From assembly GCA_019636375.1 (NCBI GenBank), contig JAHBXS010000001.1, positions 558,001 through 622,000 on the forward strand: a stretch of DNA of 64,000 bases. Reading direction: 5' to 3'. Origin of the DNA: Pirellulaceae bacterium. GTDB taxonomy: Bacteria; Planctomycetota; Planctomycetia; Pirellulales; Pirellulaceae. A model generated the notes under the pieces. It searched no databases and had not been told where the DNA came from. It was given only the letters and a program-made list of their open reading frames with translations. Position 1 is the first letter of the stretch; every line of letters begins with the position of its first letter. A program made the translations under genes and the position numbers. This document shows positions 36,326-44,825 of this stretch, piece after piece.

Positions 36326-37042
36326 CTACAGACCGTTGGTGGGTGTAACTCTGTGCGTCGAGTTGCCAACCACCGAATTTAGTTCGTCAAGGGCTTCTTT
36401 ATAATCAGCCTGACGAAAAATCGCCGAACCAACAACTAACAATTCAGCACCGGCCTCCGCCGCTGAGCGAATTGTCTCCTTGTTAATTCCGCCGTCAACC
36501 TCAAGCACGATTTCAGGGCCCGCGATGTCGCGAACTTGTTGAAACTTGCTCAAGACGTGTTCCTCAAATTTCTGCCCGCCAAAACCAGCTTCGATGCTCA
36601 TCAACAAAGCCAACTCGCAACGCGGCAGTACAGCCTCGATCTTGCTCACGGGAGTCTTCGAGTTGATCGCGATACCGGCTGGTAATCCACGAGCATGAAT
36701 TCGTTCAATCACTGGCAACGGATCGTCCACCGCTTCGGCATGAAACGTGATGATGTCAGCCCCGGCATCGGCGAAGTCGTCGATGTACTGGAGAGGATTT
36801 TGCATCATCAAATGAACGTCGAGCGGCAACTTGGTAAGTTTTCGAATCGCCGCCACAATGGTCATGCCGTAGGTGAAATTTGGAACGAAAACGCCGTCCA
36901 TGACATCCAAGTGATAACCTTGGACCCCGGCGTCTTCCAGCAATCCCAACTCACGCTCGAGGTTCCCAAAGTTGCACATCAACATGGATGGCAAGATTAA
37001 GGGGCCCGCGTTTCGCAACGCATCCAATTTGCCGTGGCTCAT
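36326..37042 (-). CDS. rpe: Ribulose-phosphate 3-epimerase
   Basis: A 238-residue TIM-barrel protein with PSMLMCNFGNLEREL, the metal/active-site HLDVMDGVFVPNFTYG, LDVHLM, ITFHAEA, MSIEAGFGGQKF and LEVDGGINKETI. It interconverts ribulose-5-phosphate and xylulose-5-phosphate in the pentose phosphate pathway. The start ATG 37042 has a short N-terminal extension before the first strand. The next minus-strand gene downstream is the degenerate histidine phosphatase. Confidence 0.95.
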   Translation of the reverse strand: MSHGKLDALRNAGPLILPSMLMCNFGNLERELGLLEDAGVQGYHLDVMDGVFVPNFTYGMTIVAAIRKLTKLPLDVHLMMQNPLQYIDDFADAGADIITFHAEAVDDPLPVIERIHARGLPAGIAINSKTPVSKIEAVLPRCELALLMSIEAGFGGQKFEEHVLSKFQQVRDIAGPEIVLEVDGGINKETIRSAAEAGAELLVVGSAIFRQADYKEALDELNSVVGNSTHRVTPTNGL

Positions 37043-37391
37043 TGAGTATTATCTACTAGTTCCAAAAAGTTGCCTGCCGCAACGATTCCAACACCGCCCG
37101 GCGAAGCTAAAGATTTTAAGAATTCGCCCCGCTAACGCTAGGCGGCAAAACCCAGATTATTGAAACCTGCTGTCTTACAGGCGTTTAGCTCAAAAAGCTG
37201 CGGCAAAAATGACCTGAGTCACTCGCGGAAATCGGCTGTTTGCGGTAAATTACAGAACTTGGGTCCGCGTAAACGGCGGCCAAATTTTGATAAAAGCCGA
37301 TTCGTTTCCAGCGCGTTGTCGGTTCATTTCACTGCGAGATTGCGTGGTTTATCTGTTTCGGCGACTTTTCCGCCAGCGAGACTTCACGCAA
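37043..37391. other. Divergent intergenic region before rimO
   Basis: These 349 bases separate rpe and rimO and must contain both promoters. An open frame extends upstream of rimO to a TTG at 37287 but has no coding character. I see no RNA gene, riboswitch or clear promoter consensus. Confidence 0.4.
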
Positions 37392-38858
37392 ATGCACGGA
37401 TCATCCAGTTTTTTACTGCGAGAGAGTTTCTTGGCCAAAAAATATAAACAGCAATCAGCGGAACGTGACTACAAGGGGAGTTACGCCTTCATCAGTTTAG
37501 GCTGCCCCAAAAATACTGTAGACAGCGAACGGATGATGGGACTATTGAAGCTCGATGGTTATCGACTTGTGGGCGATCCGGAAGGGGCCGATTTTGTGGT
37601 CGTCAACACTTGCGGCTTCATCGAGCGAGCACGCGACGAATCGTTCGCCAGCATCGATGAAATGCTAGAACTCAAGCGTCAAGGTAAGACGCGTGGGGTC
37701 ATCGTTTCGGGGTGTTTGGCTGAACGGCAAAAAGAACAGTTGCTCGTCGACCGTCCAGACATTGATTCACTTGTGGGAGTTTTTGGCCGCGAGGAAATCA
37801 CCAAAATTGCAGATCGCTTGCTAGGGGACCGCGAAGAACAACAAAACGTTTTTCAACCCGCTCCGATTCGCGCCCTTCCCGATACAGACCGCCTGCAAAT
37901 CACTCCCAGGCATTTCGCGTACCTCAAAGTTTCTGAAGGTTGCGATCGTTTGTGTACCTTTTGCGCGATTCCGAAAATGCGTGGAAAGCACGCGACTAAG
38001 CCGATGGAGAACGTGATTGCCGAAGCCCGCCAATTGGCTGCCTTCGGTGTTCGTGAATTGATCATTGTCGCCCAAGACACGACATACTACGGTCGTGATT
38101 TGTACGGCGAGTCCCGATTGACGGAATTGCTGACCGAACTTGACCAAGTCGAGGGACTCGACTGGATTCGGCTGATGTATTTTTATCCGATGTACATCGA
38201 CGACCGACTTTTGGAGACCATCGCAAAAGCCAAAAAGATCGTTCCTTACATCGACATGCCGCTGCAACATGCCGACGACACGATGTTGAAACGGATGGCC
38301 CGGCGAGTGGATCGTCAGGCGACGGAAGAGTTGGTCGTGAAGATGCGGAAGATGATTCCGGGGCTCGTTTTGCGAACCACGTTTATCACTGGATTTCCTG
38401 GCGAGACTGAGGAGCATTTTCAGACGATGTGTGATTTCGTGCGGGAGCAAAAATTCGAACGGATGGGGGTATTTACCTATTCTTTTGAACCAGACACTCC
38501 CTCCGCAAAACTGCCCGATCATGTATCCAACGAAACGATGGAACGTCGCCGCGGTGAGTTGATGGAAATTCAACAACAAATCGCCTTCCAGTTCAACCAG
38601 TCTCGGGTAGGCACCACGGTTGATGTCATCATTGATGCACCGCATCCGGAACAGGCAGGGGTTTGGATCGGTCGCACCAAGGCCGATGCACCTGATGTCG
38701 ACTCGATTGTCTATCTCTCGGAAACCGAGCATCGATTAAAAACCGGAGACATCGTTCCCGCCGAAATCGTCGATTTCGTCGAATATGATGTCGTTGCTGC
38801 AGCTGTAGGAAAGCCGAATCGCCGGGCCAAGTTGCCAGTTTTGGGCGTTAGTAGTTAA
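37392..38858 (+). CDS. rimO: Ribosomal protein S12 methylthiotransferase RimO
   Basis: A radical-SAM methylthiotransferase (488 residues from this start). The N-terminal UPF0004 domain has [34 protein letters not shown] and [11 protein letters not shown], supplying three Cys for the auxiliary cluster. The radical-SAM site is [17 protein letters not shown]. The C-terminal TRAM domain starts near [11 protein letters not shown]. The S12-specific RimO wording (KVSEGCDR, Asp near the active site) argues against MiaB. Start is uncertain: ATG 37392 gives a 13-residue extension; TTG 37431 with GAGAG five bases upstream would give MAKKYK... directly before the conserved core. Confidence 0.93.
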   Translation: MHGSSSFLLRESFLAKKYKQQSAERDYKGSYAFISLGCPKNTVDSERMMGLLKLDGYRLVGDPEGADFVVVNTCGFIERARDESFASIDEMLELKRQGKTRGVIVSGCLAERQKEQLLVDRPDIDSLVGVFGREEITKIADRLLGDREEQQNVFQPAPIRALPDTDRLQITPRHFAYLKVSEGCDRLCTFCAIPKMRGKHATKPMENVIAEARQLAAFGVRELIIVAQDTTYYGRDLYGESRLTELLTELDQVEGLDWIRLMYFYPMYIDDRLLETIAKAKKIVPYIDMPLQHADDTMLKRMARRVDRQATEELVVKMRKMIPGLVLRTTFITGFPGETEEHFQTMCDFVREQKFERMGVFTYSFEPDTPSAKLPDHVSNETMERRRGELMEIQQQIAFQFNQSRVGTTVDVIIDAPHPEQAGVWIGRTKADAPDVDSIVYLSETEHRLKTGDIVPAEIVDFVEYDVVAAAVGKPNRRAKLPVLGVSS

Positions 38859-38910
38859 TGTTGGGAACGGCTCGGGCCGTCCAAATTTATCCGCAAAAGG
38901 ACCAGGAAAG

Positions 38911-39537
38911 TTGAACCAATTGTCGTCATCCGCGCCGGGAACTCAGATATGGAATGTTCCAAATCAGATTTCGATGGTTCGCTTGATCCTCAGCCTGATT
39001 CTATTCGCGGCGATGACGTACGAATTGTATTTAGCCGCGTTTGTGTTGTTTGTGGTTGCCGCTGGTTCTGATTGGATCGACGGCTGGTGGGCTCGACGAT
39101 ACCAGCAAATCACCCAGTTCGGTCGCATCCTCGATCCGTTTTGCGACAAGGTTTTGATTTGCGGGACGTTTGTTTTATTGGCCGTCGCGATGCGGGGAAG
39201 CTCGATTCCTTGGTATGCCCAAGTCGCGGGCTGGATGGCTGTGGTGGTGATGGCAAGAGAGTTGTTGGTCACGGCGTTGCGTAGTTTTATGGAGCAGCAG
39301 GGTGCAGATTTTTCGGCCAAGTTCGCGGGCAAACTTAAGATGTGGTTCCAGTCGATCGCGGCAGGGGCCGGGCTGTTGGCTTTGGTCTACGTCCAGGGAG
39401 ATTCAGGAACCGAGGTGCCGAACTGGCTGCTGGTCGTTTTGACAGCCTCCGTTTGGCTGGCCGTCATCTCGACTTTGCAATCAGCGGTCGGCTACGTTAC
39501 GACATCGCTGCGGGCCCTCACGACGGCATCGAATTGA
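38911..39537 (+). CDS. pgsA: CDP-diacylglycerol-glycerol-3-phosphate 3-phosphatidyltransferase
   Basis: A 208-residue polytopic membrane protein with the CDP-alcohol phosphatidyltransferase signature DWIDGWWARRYQQITQFGRILDPFCDK, matching D-x2-D-G-x2-A-R-x8-G-x3-D-x3-D. Five or six membrane helices surround it. It makes phosphatidylglycerophosphate. The TTG start at 38911 has AGGA close upstream. It follows rimO by 52 bases, a common arrangement. Confidence 0.92.
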   Translation: MNQLSSSAPGTQIWNVPNQISMVRLILSLILFAAMTYELYLAAFVLFVVAAGSDWIDGWWARRYQQITQFGRILDPFCDKVLICGTFVLLAVAMRGSSIPWYAQVAGWMAVVVMARELLVTALRSFMEQQGADFSAKFAGKLKMWFQSIAAGAGLLALVYVQGDSGTEVPNWLLVVLTASVWLAVISTLQSAVGYVTTSLRALTTASN

Positions 39538-39615
39538 GACACCAAGCTAGCGATCATGTCGCCTCTAATTGATTGATCGAATTTCTAATCAAGTTCATTT
39601 TACACCTCGCTCGCA

Positions 39616-40584
39616 ATGAGTCCCGACTTCTGCCTTATCGCTGCATCCTGGTTTCCTACGACCATTGGTGCTTGGCAGACGATTGCTTTGGTATTTCTGT
39701 GTGGGATTAGCCTGTTTTTGTGGCTTGAATCGGGGGCGTCGGACGAGGGGCGTGAGTTTTGGCGTCCCGTACCCCAACGCACGATTGAGCCTTTGGGTTT
39801 GCTCGAGTTATTTTTAGCCTTTGCATCCCTTAGACTTGGGCTGGCGTTGTGCGAGGCGTTTTTTCCATTGGCACCTGACACTTCCCGGGGTTGGATGATC
39901 GGGGTGGGTAGTTTGCTCGGTTGTTGCCTTGGATTTGCACTCTTGTTGCCGCAGTCACGCTGGATTCGCAACTGGCTGTTGGTGACTCCCGAGGTTTGGG
40001 TGAGAGAATGTGTAACAGGGGTCAAGCGAATCCTCTTGATCATGCCCTGGTTGCTGATTTTTCACGGGGGGCTTAGCCGTTTGATACCCTATCATCATCC
40101 GACCCTTGAGTCGCTTGAGCAATCGATCACGCCAAGCGACCATCTCGCTCAATGGTTCGGTGCGGGATTGGTGGCACCATTTACGGAAGAGTTCTTTTAC
40201 CGAGCGGTGTTGCTGTATTGGATCGTCGGCTTGCATCCGGATTGGCGGGCCAAGACTCGAAATTTGGTGGGGGATTTGATTTTGGGCAACCTTGTACGAA
40301 TCACTCCGTTGGGGAGAGCGTTGAGTGAGTCGGAGCCCACCGATGCGCGGACGACGCACAGGCAGCCTGGATTGATGCTGGGAATTTTTGTCGTCTCGAT
40401 TGTGTTTGGGGCGGCTCATTACAACCAGGGTGCGGCTCCGATTTCGCTGTTTATTTTAAGCGTTTTTTTGTGCTGGCTGTTCGTCAAATCTCGGTCGCTC
40501 TGGCCCTGCATCGCCGCCCATGCGTTTTTTAACGGTTACACGCTGTTCTGGAAATCTTTGGAATCCCTTTGGCCCGTTAGTTAA
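39616..40584 (+). CDS. CPBP-family intramembrane glutamic/metal endopeptidase
   Basis: A 322-residue polytopic protein with the CPBP motifs: EExxxR in FTEEFFYRAVL (motif 1), FGAAHYN (motif 2, H), and AAHAFFNGYTLF (motif 3, HxxxN). About eight membrane segments are visible. Such proteases process prenylated or bacteriocin-like substrates or modulate membrane protein turnover; the target here is unknown. It is 78 bases after pgsA with no ribosome site obvious before ATG 39616. Confidence 0.88.
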   Translation: MSPDFCLIAASWFPTTIGAWQTIALVFLCGISLFLWLESGASDEGREFWRPVPQRTIEPLGLLELFLAFASLRLGLALCEAFFPLAPDTSRGWMIGVGSLLGCCLGFALLLPQSRWIRNWLLVTPEVWVRECVTGVKRILLIMPWLLIFHGGLSRLIPYHHPTLESLEQSITPSDHLAQWFGAGLVAPFTEEFFYRAVLLYWIVGLHPDWRAKTRNLVGDLILGNLVRITPLGRALSESEPTDARTTHRQPGLMLGIFVVSIVFGAAHYNQGAAPISLFILSVFLCWLFVKSRSLWPCIAAHAFFNGYTLFWKSLESLWPVS

Positions 40585-40620
40585 TGCGGATTGCCTCCCA
40601 GAGTATTGAATTGGAAAAAA

Positions 40621-40649
40621 TGTCAGTCGCTTTGAATGACACTATGTCA
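40621..40649. promoter_or_regulatory. Candidate activator-binding palindrome upstream of hsp20
   Basis: TGTCA (40621-40625), TGACA (40637-40641) and TGTCA (40645-40649) form overlapping inverted repeats (N11 and N3 spacing) about 75 bases upstream of the sigma-54 promoter. This is where an enhancer-binding activator could sit. It is assigned by position and symmetry only. Confidence 0.35.
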
Positions 40650-40701
40650 GCTAGATATTGTTGATCCTTAAAATTTTCGTTTTTTGTTCACTTTTCGAAT
40701 T

Positions 40702-40716
40702 TGGCACGGATTTTGC
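40702..40716 (+). promoter_or_regulatory. Sigma-54 (-24/-12) promoter for hsp20
   Basis: TGGCACGGATTTTGC matches the sigma-54 consensus TGGCAC-N5-TTGC: GG at 40703-40704 and GC at 40715-40716 with exactly ten bases between. The predicted transcription start is near 40728, giving an untranslated leader of about 120 bases before the hsp20 ATG. It is the only such match I noticed in the intergenic regions. Confidence 0.8.
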
Positions 40717-40837
40717 TTCCTCTTCAAATTGTCGTATCGGAGAAGGCGTTGCTCGTCATCAATTTCGAAACGAGTCATCCTCTTCGATTGGTTTTATGCT
40801 CGAGGTCGTCTTTCGACCGGGCAAGAATTTTCTTTTC

Positions 40838-40843
40838 AGGAGG
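40838..40843 (+). promoter_or_regulatory. Strong Shine-Dalgarno that sets the hsp20 start
   Basis: AGGAGG six bases before ATG 40850 and three before the in-frame ATG 40847. The better spacing selects ATG 40850 (MSQSIS). Confidence 0.85.
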
Positions 40844-40849
40844 CAAATG

Positions 40850-41323
40850 ATGTCACAGTCAATTTCTCAAAAGCCACGTTCGCGCCGGGTCTCTCCCTTC
40901 AGCTTGGCACCCTGGTTCCCTCGCGAAGTATTCGAGTTGGATCAACTATTTGATTCGTTGGTCCCCAACCAAGTAAATCCAGCAAGTCAACTCATGACTC
41001 GCATGGATGTCTCGGAAACGGATCATGCGATCGAGGTTCAAATGGATTTACCGGGAGTCAAACCTGAAGACGTGGAAATCACTATCGAAAACAATATGGT
41101 CACGATTCGCGGCCACAGGATGGAGACTCGCGAAGAGCACGATAAAAACCGTCAGTTTCATTCCGTTGAACGGAGTTTTGGCAGCTTTAGCCGCAGCTTT
41201 GCATTGCCAACTTCCGTCAAGGACAGTGAGGCCGCCGCTGAATTTCGCGAAGGCGTCCTCCATGTTACCTTTCCAAAGTCGGAAGAAGTTAAACCGAAGA
41301 AGATCAACATTAAGTCGAAATGA
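40850..41323 (+). CDS. Small heat-shock protein, Hsp20/alpha-crystallin family
   Basis: A 157-residue cytoplasmic chaperone. The alpha-crystallin domain runs from about residue 48 to 140, with MDLPGVKPEDVEITIENNMV, the FGSFSRSFALP strand and the conserved AEFREGVLHVTFPK (A-x-x-x-n-GVL motif). A short C-terminal tail (KKINIKSK) carries an INI version of the IxI oligomer motif. It holds unfolded proteins in soluble form under stress. A sigma-54 promoter and a candidate activator site lie upstream rather than a sigma-32 or CIRCE element, so expression is probably controlled by an activator ATPase. Perfect AGGAGG supports high translation. Confidence 0.95.
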   Translation: MSQSISQKPRSRRVSPFSLAPWFPREVFELDQLFDSLVPNQVNPASQLMTRMDVSETDHAIEVQMDLPGVKPEDVEITIENNMVTIRGHRMETREEHDKNRQFHSVERSFGSFSRSFALPTSVKDSEAAAEFREGVLHVTFPKSEEVKPKKINIKSK

Positions 41324-41653
41324 TGTTTGATGCTTGACGCTCAACCTGCGAGAGACTAACAGCCTTTCAGGATGCAGTCCGGTAGCGGCACCCCAATTAC
41401 CCGCTAGACGAGAAGCTAAGTCGTAGGCGTTCACTTGGTGAGCGCCTACGTAGCTTCCATTAGTTTCAAAATTCCAGTTGAGGGACTTTGGTTAGCTCCA
41501 AGCCATAGCGGAAACTGATACTCCAAAATTCCAGAACTGTTGTCTGCAAATTTTCCGCGTAAACCGCCTCGCACAATTTTCGTTGCTTCGAAAGGAAAAC
41601 GGGGAAACAAAAGAGTCCCACCGCTAACTTTTTTCGATATTTTTGGAGCTCGA
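41324..41653. other. Convergent intergenic region with a repeat copy
   Basis: A 330-base gap between hsp20 and the DUF1501 gene. It contains the long hairpin described separately (41413-41456) and an 11-base direct repeat CAAAATTCCAG (near 41467 and 41524). No ORF or RNA gene is evident. Confidence 0.6.
41413..41463. repeat. Interspersed double-hairpin repeat, copy C (long hairpin)
   Basis: The core GTAGGCGTTCAC (41423-41434), loop TTG, GTGAGCGCCTAC (41438-41449) is a 12-base stem with one G-U type pair. It extends outward with C422/G450 and AAGCTA/TAGCTT across a three-base bulge, giving about 19 pairs. The right half (GTGAGCG, ACGTAGCTT, CAT) matches the copy at 49127-49187. It lies after hsp20 and could act as its terminator-like structure. 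Confidence 0.7.
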
Positions 41654-43132
41654 TCACTTCAAAATATCTGTCACCACGTGAGCTTCTTCCACTCCGGTCA
41701 ATTTCACGTTGAGCCCACGAAATGGGAAGCTGAATCGCGAGTGGTCGATTCCCAAAGAATGCATCACGGTCGCGTGGAGATCCCGGACATGAACGGGATT
41801 TTCAACGATGTTGTAGCAAAACTCGTCGGTCACGCCGTATTCGCAACCCGGCTTAATTCCTCCACCTGCCATCCAAACCGTGAAACAACGTCCGTGATGG
41901 TCGCGGCCCATGCCAGGATCGTTAAGGCTCCCTTGGCCGAAAACCGTTCTGCCGAACTCTGTAAAAAACAGAACCAAGGTATCGTCCAACAAGCCGCGCG
42001 CTCGCAAATCTTTGATGAGTGCCGTTGTCGGTTGATCAACATCCCGACATTGCATTGGTAGTTGCCGCCTGATCGCGATGTGTTGATCCCAGCCGCGATG
42101 AAATAGTTGTACAAATCGCACGCCGCGTTCTAGCAATCGACGTGCCAGCAGACAATTCGCGGCGTAGCTCCCAGGACGCTTGACATCCGGACCATACGCT
42201 TCCAAAGTCTCTGCTGCTTCACTGCCTGTGTCCATCAAGTCGGGTACAGATGTTTGCATACGAAACGCCATCTCATAAGCCTCAATTCGAGCCAGTGTTT
42301 CCGGATCGCCCGATCGCTGGGCAAACTCTCGATTGAGTGCAGCGAGATCGTCGAGGGTGGCTCGGCGTTGTTCAGGACTAATTCCTGCTGGGCTCGCCAA
42401 GTAGGGGACGGGATTCGCTCCTGGACGCAGGCCGATTCCTTGGTGGGAAGAAGGCAAAAAACCGCTTCCCCATAGCCGCGAAAAAATTGGTTGGCCGGGG
42501 TTCTTCCCGCCACCTTGTGAAACCATCGAAATGAACGTCGGCAGATTTTGGTTCTCACTTCCCAAGCCGTAACTCACCCAAGCTCCCATGCTGGCGTAAC
42601 CCGGCTGTTGATTTCCGGTGTTCATAAGCGTAATCGCGGGGTCGTGGTTGATCGCCTCAGAGTGTGCCGATTTGATGACGCACAACTCGTCGGCAACTGT
42701 CTGCAAATGCGGCAACAAGTCACTAATCCAAATTCCAGCAGCGCCACACTTTTTGCCTCCCCACATAGCAGGGACGACGGGATAGGCGCTTTGGCCCGAT
42801 GTCATCCCCGTCAAACGTTGCTCGCCCTTAATTGACAGCGGCAGCTCTTGACCGGCCTGTTCGTGGAGCGTTGGTTTGTCGTCGAACAAATCGACATGCG
42901 ACAATCCTCCGGACTGAAAAAGGCACACCACACGTTTTGCTCGTGGGGCAAAATGAGGAAGGTCGGGCAAGCCACCGACGCCTCCCTGTATCGGGTCTTG
43001 GTCGAGATTTGCCCCGAAATTGTTCGGCCCTTGGCCGAGCAAAGCCGCCAGGGCAATCAGGCCGATCCCTTGGCAAGGTTGCCCCAGGAAAATCCGTCGC
43101 GACAATTCGGTTTGCAGAAAATTTGGGTGCAT
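41654..43132 (-). CDS. DUF1501 family protein with Tat-like signal
   Basis: A 492-residue protein. The N-terminus ELSRRIFLGQPCQGIGLIALAALLG has an SRRxFL Tat-like motif and hydrophobic core. DUF1501 (sulfatase-fold) landmarks include LFQSGGLSHVDLFDDKP, INHDPAITLMNTGNQQPGYASMGAWVSYGLG, FFTEFGRTVFG and GRDHHGRCFTVWMAGGGIKPG. These occur in great numbers in planctomycetes, normally downstream of a DUF1549/DUF1553 cytochrome-type partner. Here the upstream neighbour, 15 bases away, is instead an ALDH7-type dehydrogenase. Enzymatic activity of the family is not established. Confidence 0.92.
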   Translation of the reverse strand: MHPNFLQTELSRRIFLGQPCQGIGLIALAALLGQGPNNFGANLDQDPIQGGVGGLPDLPHFAPRAKRVVCLFQSGGLSHVDLFDDKPTLHEQAGQELPLSIKGEQRLTGMTSGQSAYPVVPAMWGGKKCGAAGIWISDLLPHLQTVADELCVIKSAHSEAINHDPAITLMNTGNQQPGYASMGAWVSYGLGSENQNLPTFISMVSQGGGKNPGQPIFSRLWGSGFLPSSHQGIGLRPGANPVPYLASPAGISPEQRRATLDDLAALNREFAQRSGDPETLARIEAYEMAFRMQTSVPDLMDTGSEAAETLEAYGPDVKRPGSYAANCLLARRLLERGVRFVQLFHRGWDQHIAIRRQLPMQCRDVDQPTTALIKDLRARGLLDDTLVLFFTEFGRTVFGQGSLNDPGMGRDHHGRCFTVWMAGGGIKPGCEYGVTDEFCYNIVENPVHVRDLHATVMHSLGIDHSRFSFPFRGLNVKLTGVEEAHVVTDILK

Positions 43133-43147
43133 TTTGTTTACTCAATT

Positions 43148-44680
43148 TCAAATGTCAAAACGAATTCCTTGGGCCAACGGAAGTTCCGCAGAATAATTGA
43201 TCGTGTTGGTCGCCCTTCGCATGTAATTGCGCCAACTGTCTGATCCCGATTCCCGCCCGCCGCCAGTATCCTTTTCTCCTCCGAAGGCCCCACCAATTTC
43301 GGCACCGCTCGTTCCAATATTGACGTTTGCAATTCCACAATCCGAACCATCAGCGGCGCAAAATCGCTCGGCCTCGCGCAAGTCATTCGTGAAAATCGCA
43401 CTCGACAAACCCTGGCTGACTCCATTTTGTATGGCGATTGCCTCGTCTAATTCACGATAAGAATGAACGTACAAGATTGGAGCAAACGTTTCGACTTGGC
43501 AGACATCCGCTTTGTAGTCGATTTCGACAATTGCAGGGCGCACATAAAATCCACCGCTTGGCACACCTTCGACGACTAGGTCTCCTCCGAAAACTTTCCC
43601 CCCCTGTGCTCGAGCCAATTCAAGTCGTTCTTGCATCAAGTTGAATGCCGCTTCATCAATCAATGGTCCGACCAAAGTTCCATCAACCAACGGATCACCG
43701 ATTGGCAAAAGTCCGAATGCATTTTTTAATCGCTGCAAAACTTCCGCGTGTACCGATTCGTGAACAATGAGTCGGCGCAAGGTTGTGCATCGTTGGCCGC
43801 AAGTCCCAGCCGCAGCGAACACCGAGCCGCGAATTGCCAAATCTAAATTTGCCGTCGGTGCCACAATCGCGGCATTGTTTCCGCCTAATTCCAGCAGCGA
43901 GCGGCCCAAGCGACTCGCTACTCGCGTTGCAACTTTTCTGCCCATTTCAGTAGAGCCTGTTGCGCTCACGAGTGGAATTCGCGAGTCATCTGCCAGCCAA
44001 GCTCCCTGATCTCGTCCCCCTTGAACCAATTGAAACAACCCCTCCGGGGCTCCGACCTCTCGTGCGCATCGCTGAGCCAGAGTATGGCAGGCCAGGGCAG
44101 TTAACGGCGTTTTTTCCGAAGGCTTCCAAACTACTGGATTCCCGCAAATGAGGGCCAACATCGCGTTCCAACTCCAAACGGCGACTGGAAAATTAAAGGC
44201 ACTGATGACCCCAACAATACCCAACGGATGCCATTGCTCCATCAATCGGTGCTGTGGACGTTCACTGGTGATCGTAAGGCCATAGAGTTGGCGACTGAGC
44301 CCGACCGCAAAGTCGCAGATGTCGATCATTTCCTGGACTTCCCCCAACGCCTCCTGTATGATCTTGCCGCACTCGGCCGTAACCAGCCAAGCCAAAGTTT
44401 CTTTGTTTTCCCTCAGCGCTTCCCCAATCTCACGCACAAGTTGCCCCCGAATTGGAGCGGGGGTCACACGCCAAGTTCTAAAGGCAAGTTCCGCCTCGAG
44501 GATTGCTCGCTCGTAATCCTCTTTGGTTGTCACCATCACATCGCCCAGCCTCGCCCCATCAATCGGACTGCACGATTCAATTGTAAACCGGCCGGTTGAT
44601 GGTTCGACAACGACGCCATTGCCAAGGCCGCGAATGATCTCAGCGACTTTGGAGGAATGGTCGGCGGACAGATGAGGCAT
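43148..44680 (-). CDS. ALDH7-type aldehyde dehydrogenase (alpha-aminoadipic semialdehyde / piperideine-6-carboxylate dehydrogenase-like)
   Basis: A 510-residue protein, the normal ALDH7 length. It has ISAFNFPVAVWSWNAMLALICGN, WKPSEKTPLTAL, the cofactor loop VSATGSTEMGRKVA (intact, unlike the ALDH at 16.3 kb), LELGGNNAAIVAP and the nucleophile Cys in AAGTCGQRCTTLRRL, whose wording is typical of ALDH7A1. Members oxidise alpha-aminoadipic semialdehyde in lysine breakdown. ATG 44680 is chosen because AGGAG lies six bases upstream. It is followed by the DUF1501 gene 15 bases later. No lysine-degradation neighbours (LAT, saccharopine) are present, so the substrate is tentative. Confidence 0.9.
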   Translation of the reverse strand: MPHLSADHSSKVAEIIRGLGNGVVVEPSTGRFTIESCSPIDGARLGDVMVTTKEDYERAILEAELAFRTWRVTPAPIRGQLVREIGEALRENKETLAWLVTAECGKIIQEALGEVQEMIDICDFAVGLSRQLYGLTITSERPQHRLMEQWHPLGIVGVISAFNFPVAVWSWNAMLALICGNPVVWKPSEKTPLTALACHTLAQRCAREVGAPEGLFQLVQGGRDQGAWLADDSRIPLVSATGSTEMGRKVATRVASRLGRSLLELGGNNAAIVAPTANLDLAIRGSVFAAAGTCGQRCTTLRRLIVHESVHAEVLQRLKNAFGLLPIGDPLVDGTLVGPLIDEAAFNLMQERLELARAQGGKVFGGDLVVEGVPSGGFYVRPAIVEIDYKADVCQVETFAPILYVHSYRELDEAIAIQNGVSQGLSSAIFTNDLREAERFCAADGSDCGIANVNIGTSGAEIGGAFGGEKDTGGGRESGSDSWRNYMRRATNTINYSAELPLAQGIRFDI

Positions 44681-44740
44681 TTTGAACTCCTGGGTGGTTG
44701 CGTGTTCACTAACTGACAGTTTAAGCTGTTTCCGAACGGG

Positions 44741-44815
44741 CAGAAATGGGGTCAGGCACCGTTGTGCAAGGCACCCGACGGGCCGTTCCGACAACGGTAC
44801 CTGACCCGATTTCTG
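44741..44815. repeat. 75-base REP/MITE-like palindromic element
   Basis: Arms of 25 bases (44741-44765 and 44791-44815), CAGAAATGGGGTCAGGCACC... against its complement, differ at only two positions. They enclose a 25-base GC-rich centre. The element ends ten bases before ATG 44826 of the next gene. The GGGTCAGG..ACCGTTGT core recalls REP-type palindromes mobilised by RAYT transposases, but none is seen in this window. Confidence 0.8.
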
Positions 44816-44825
44816 ACCCACATCG

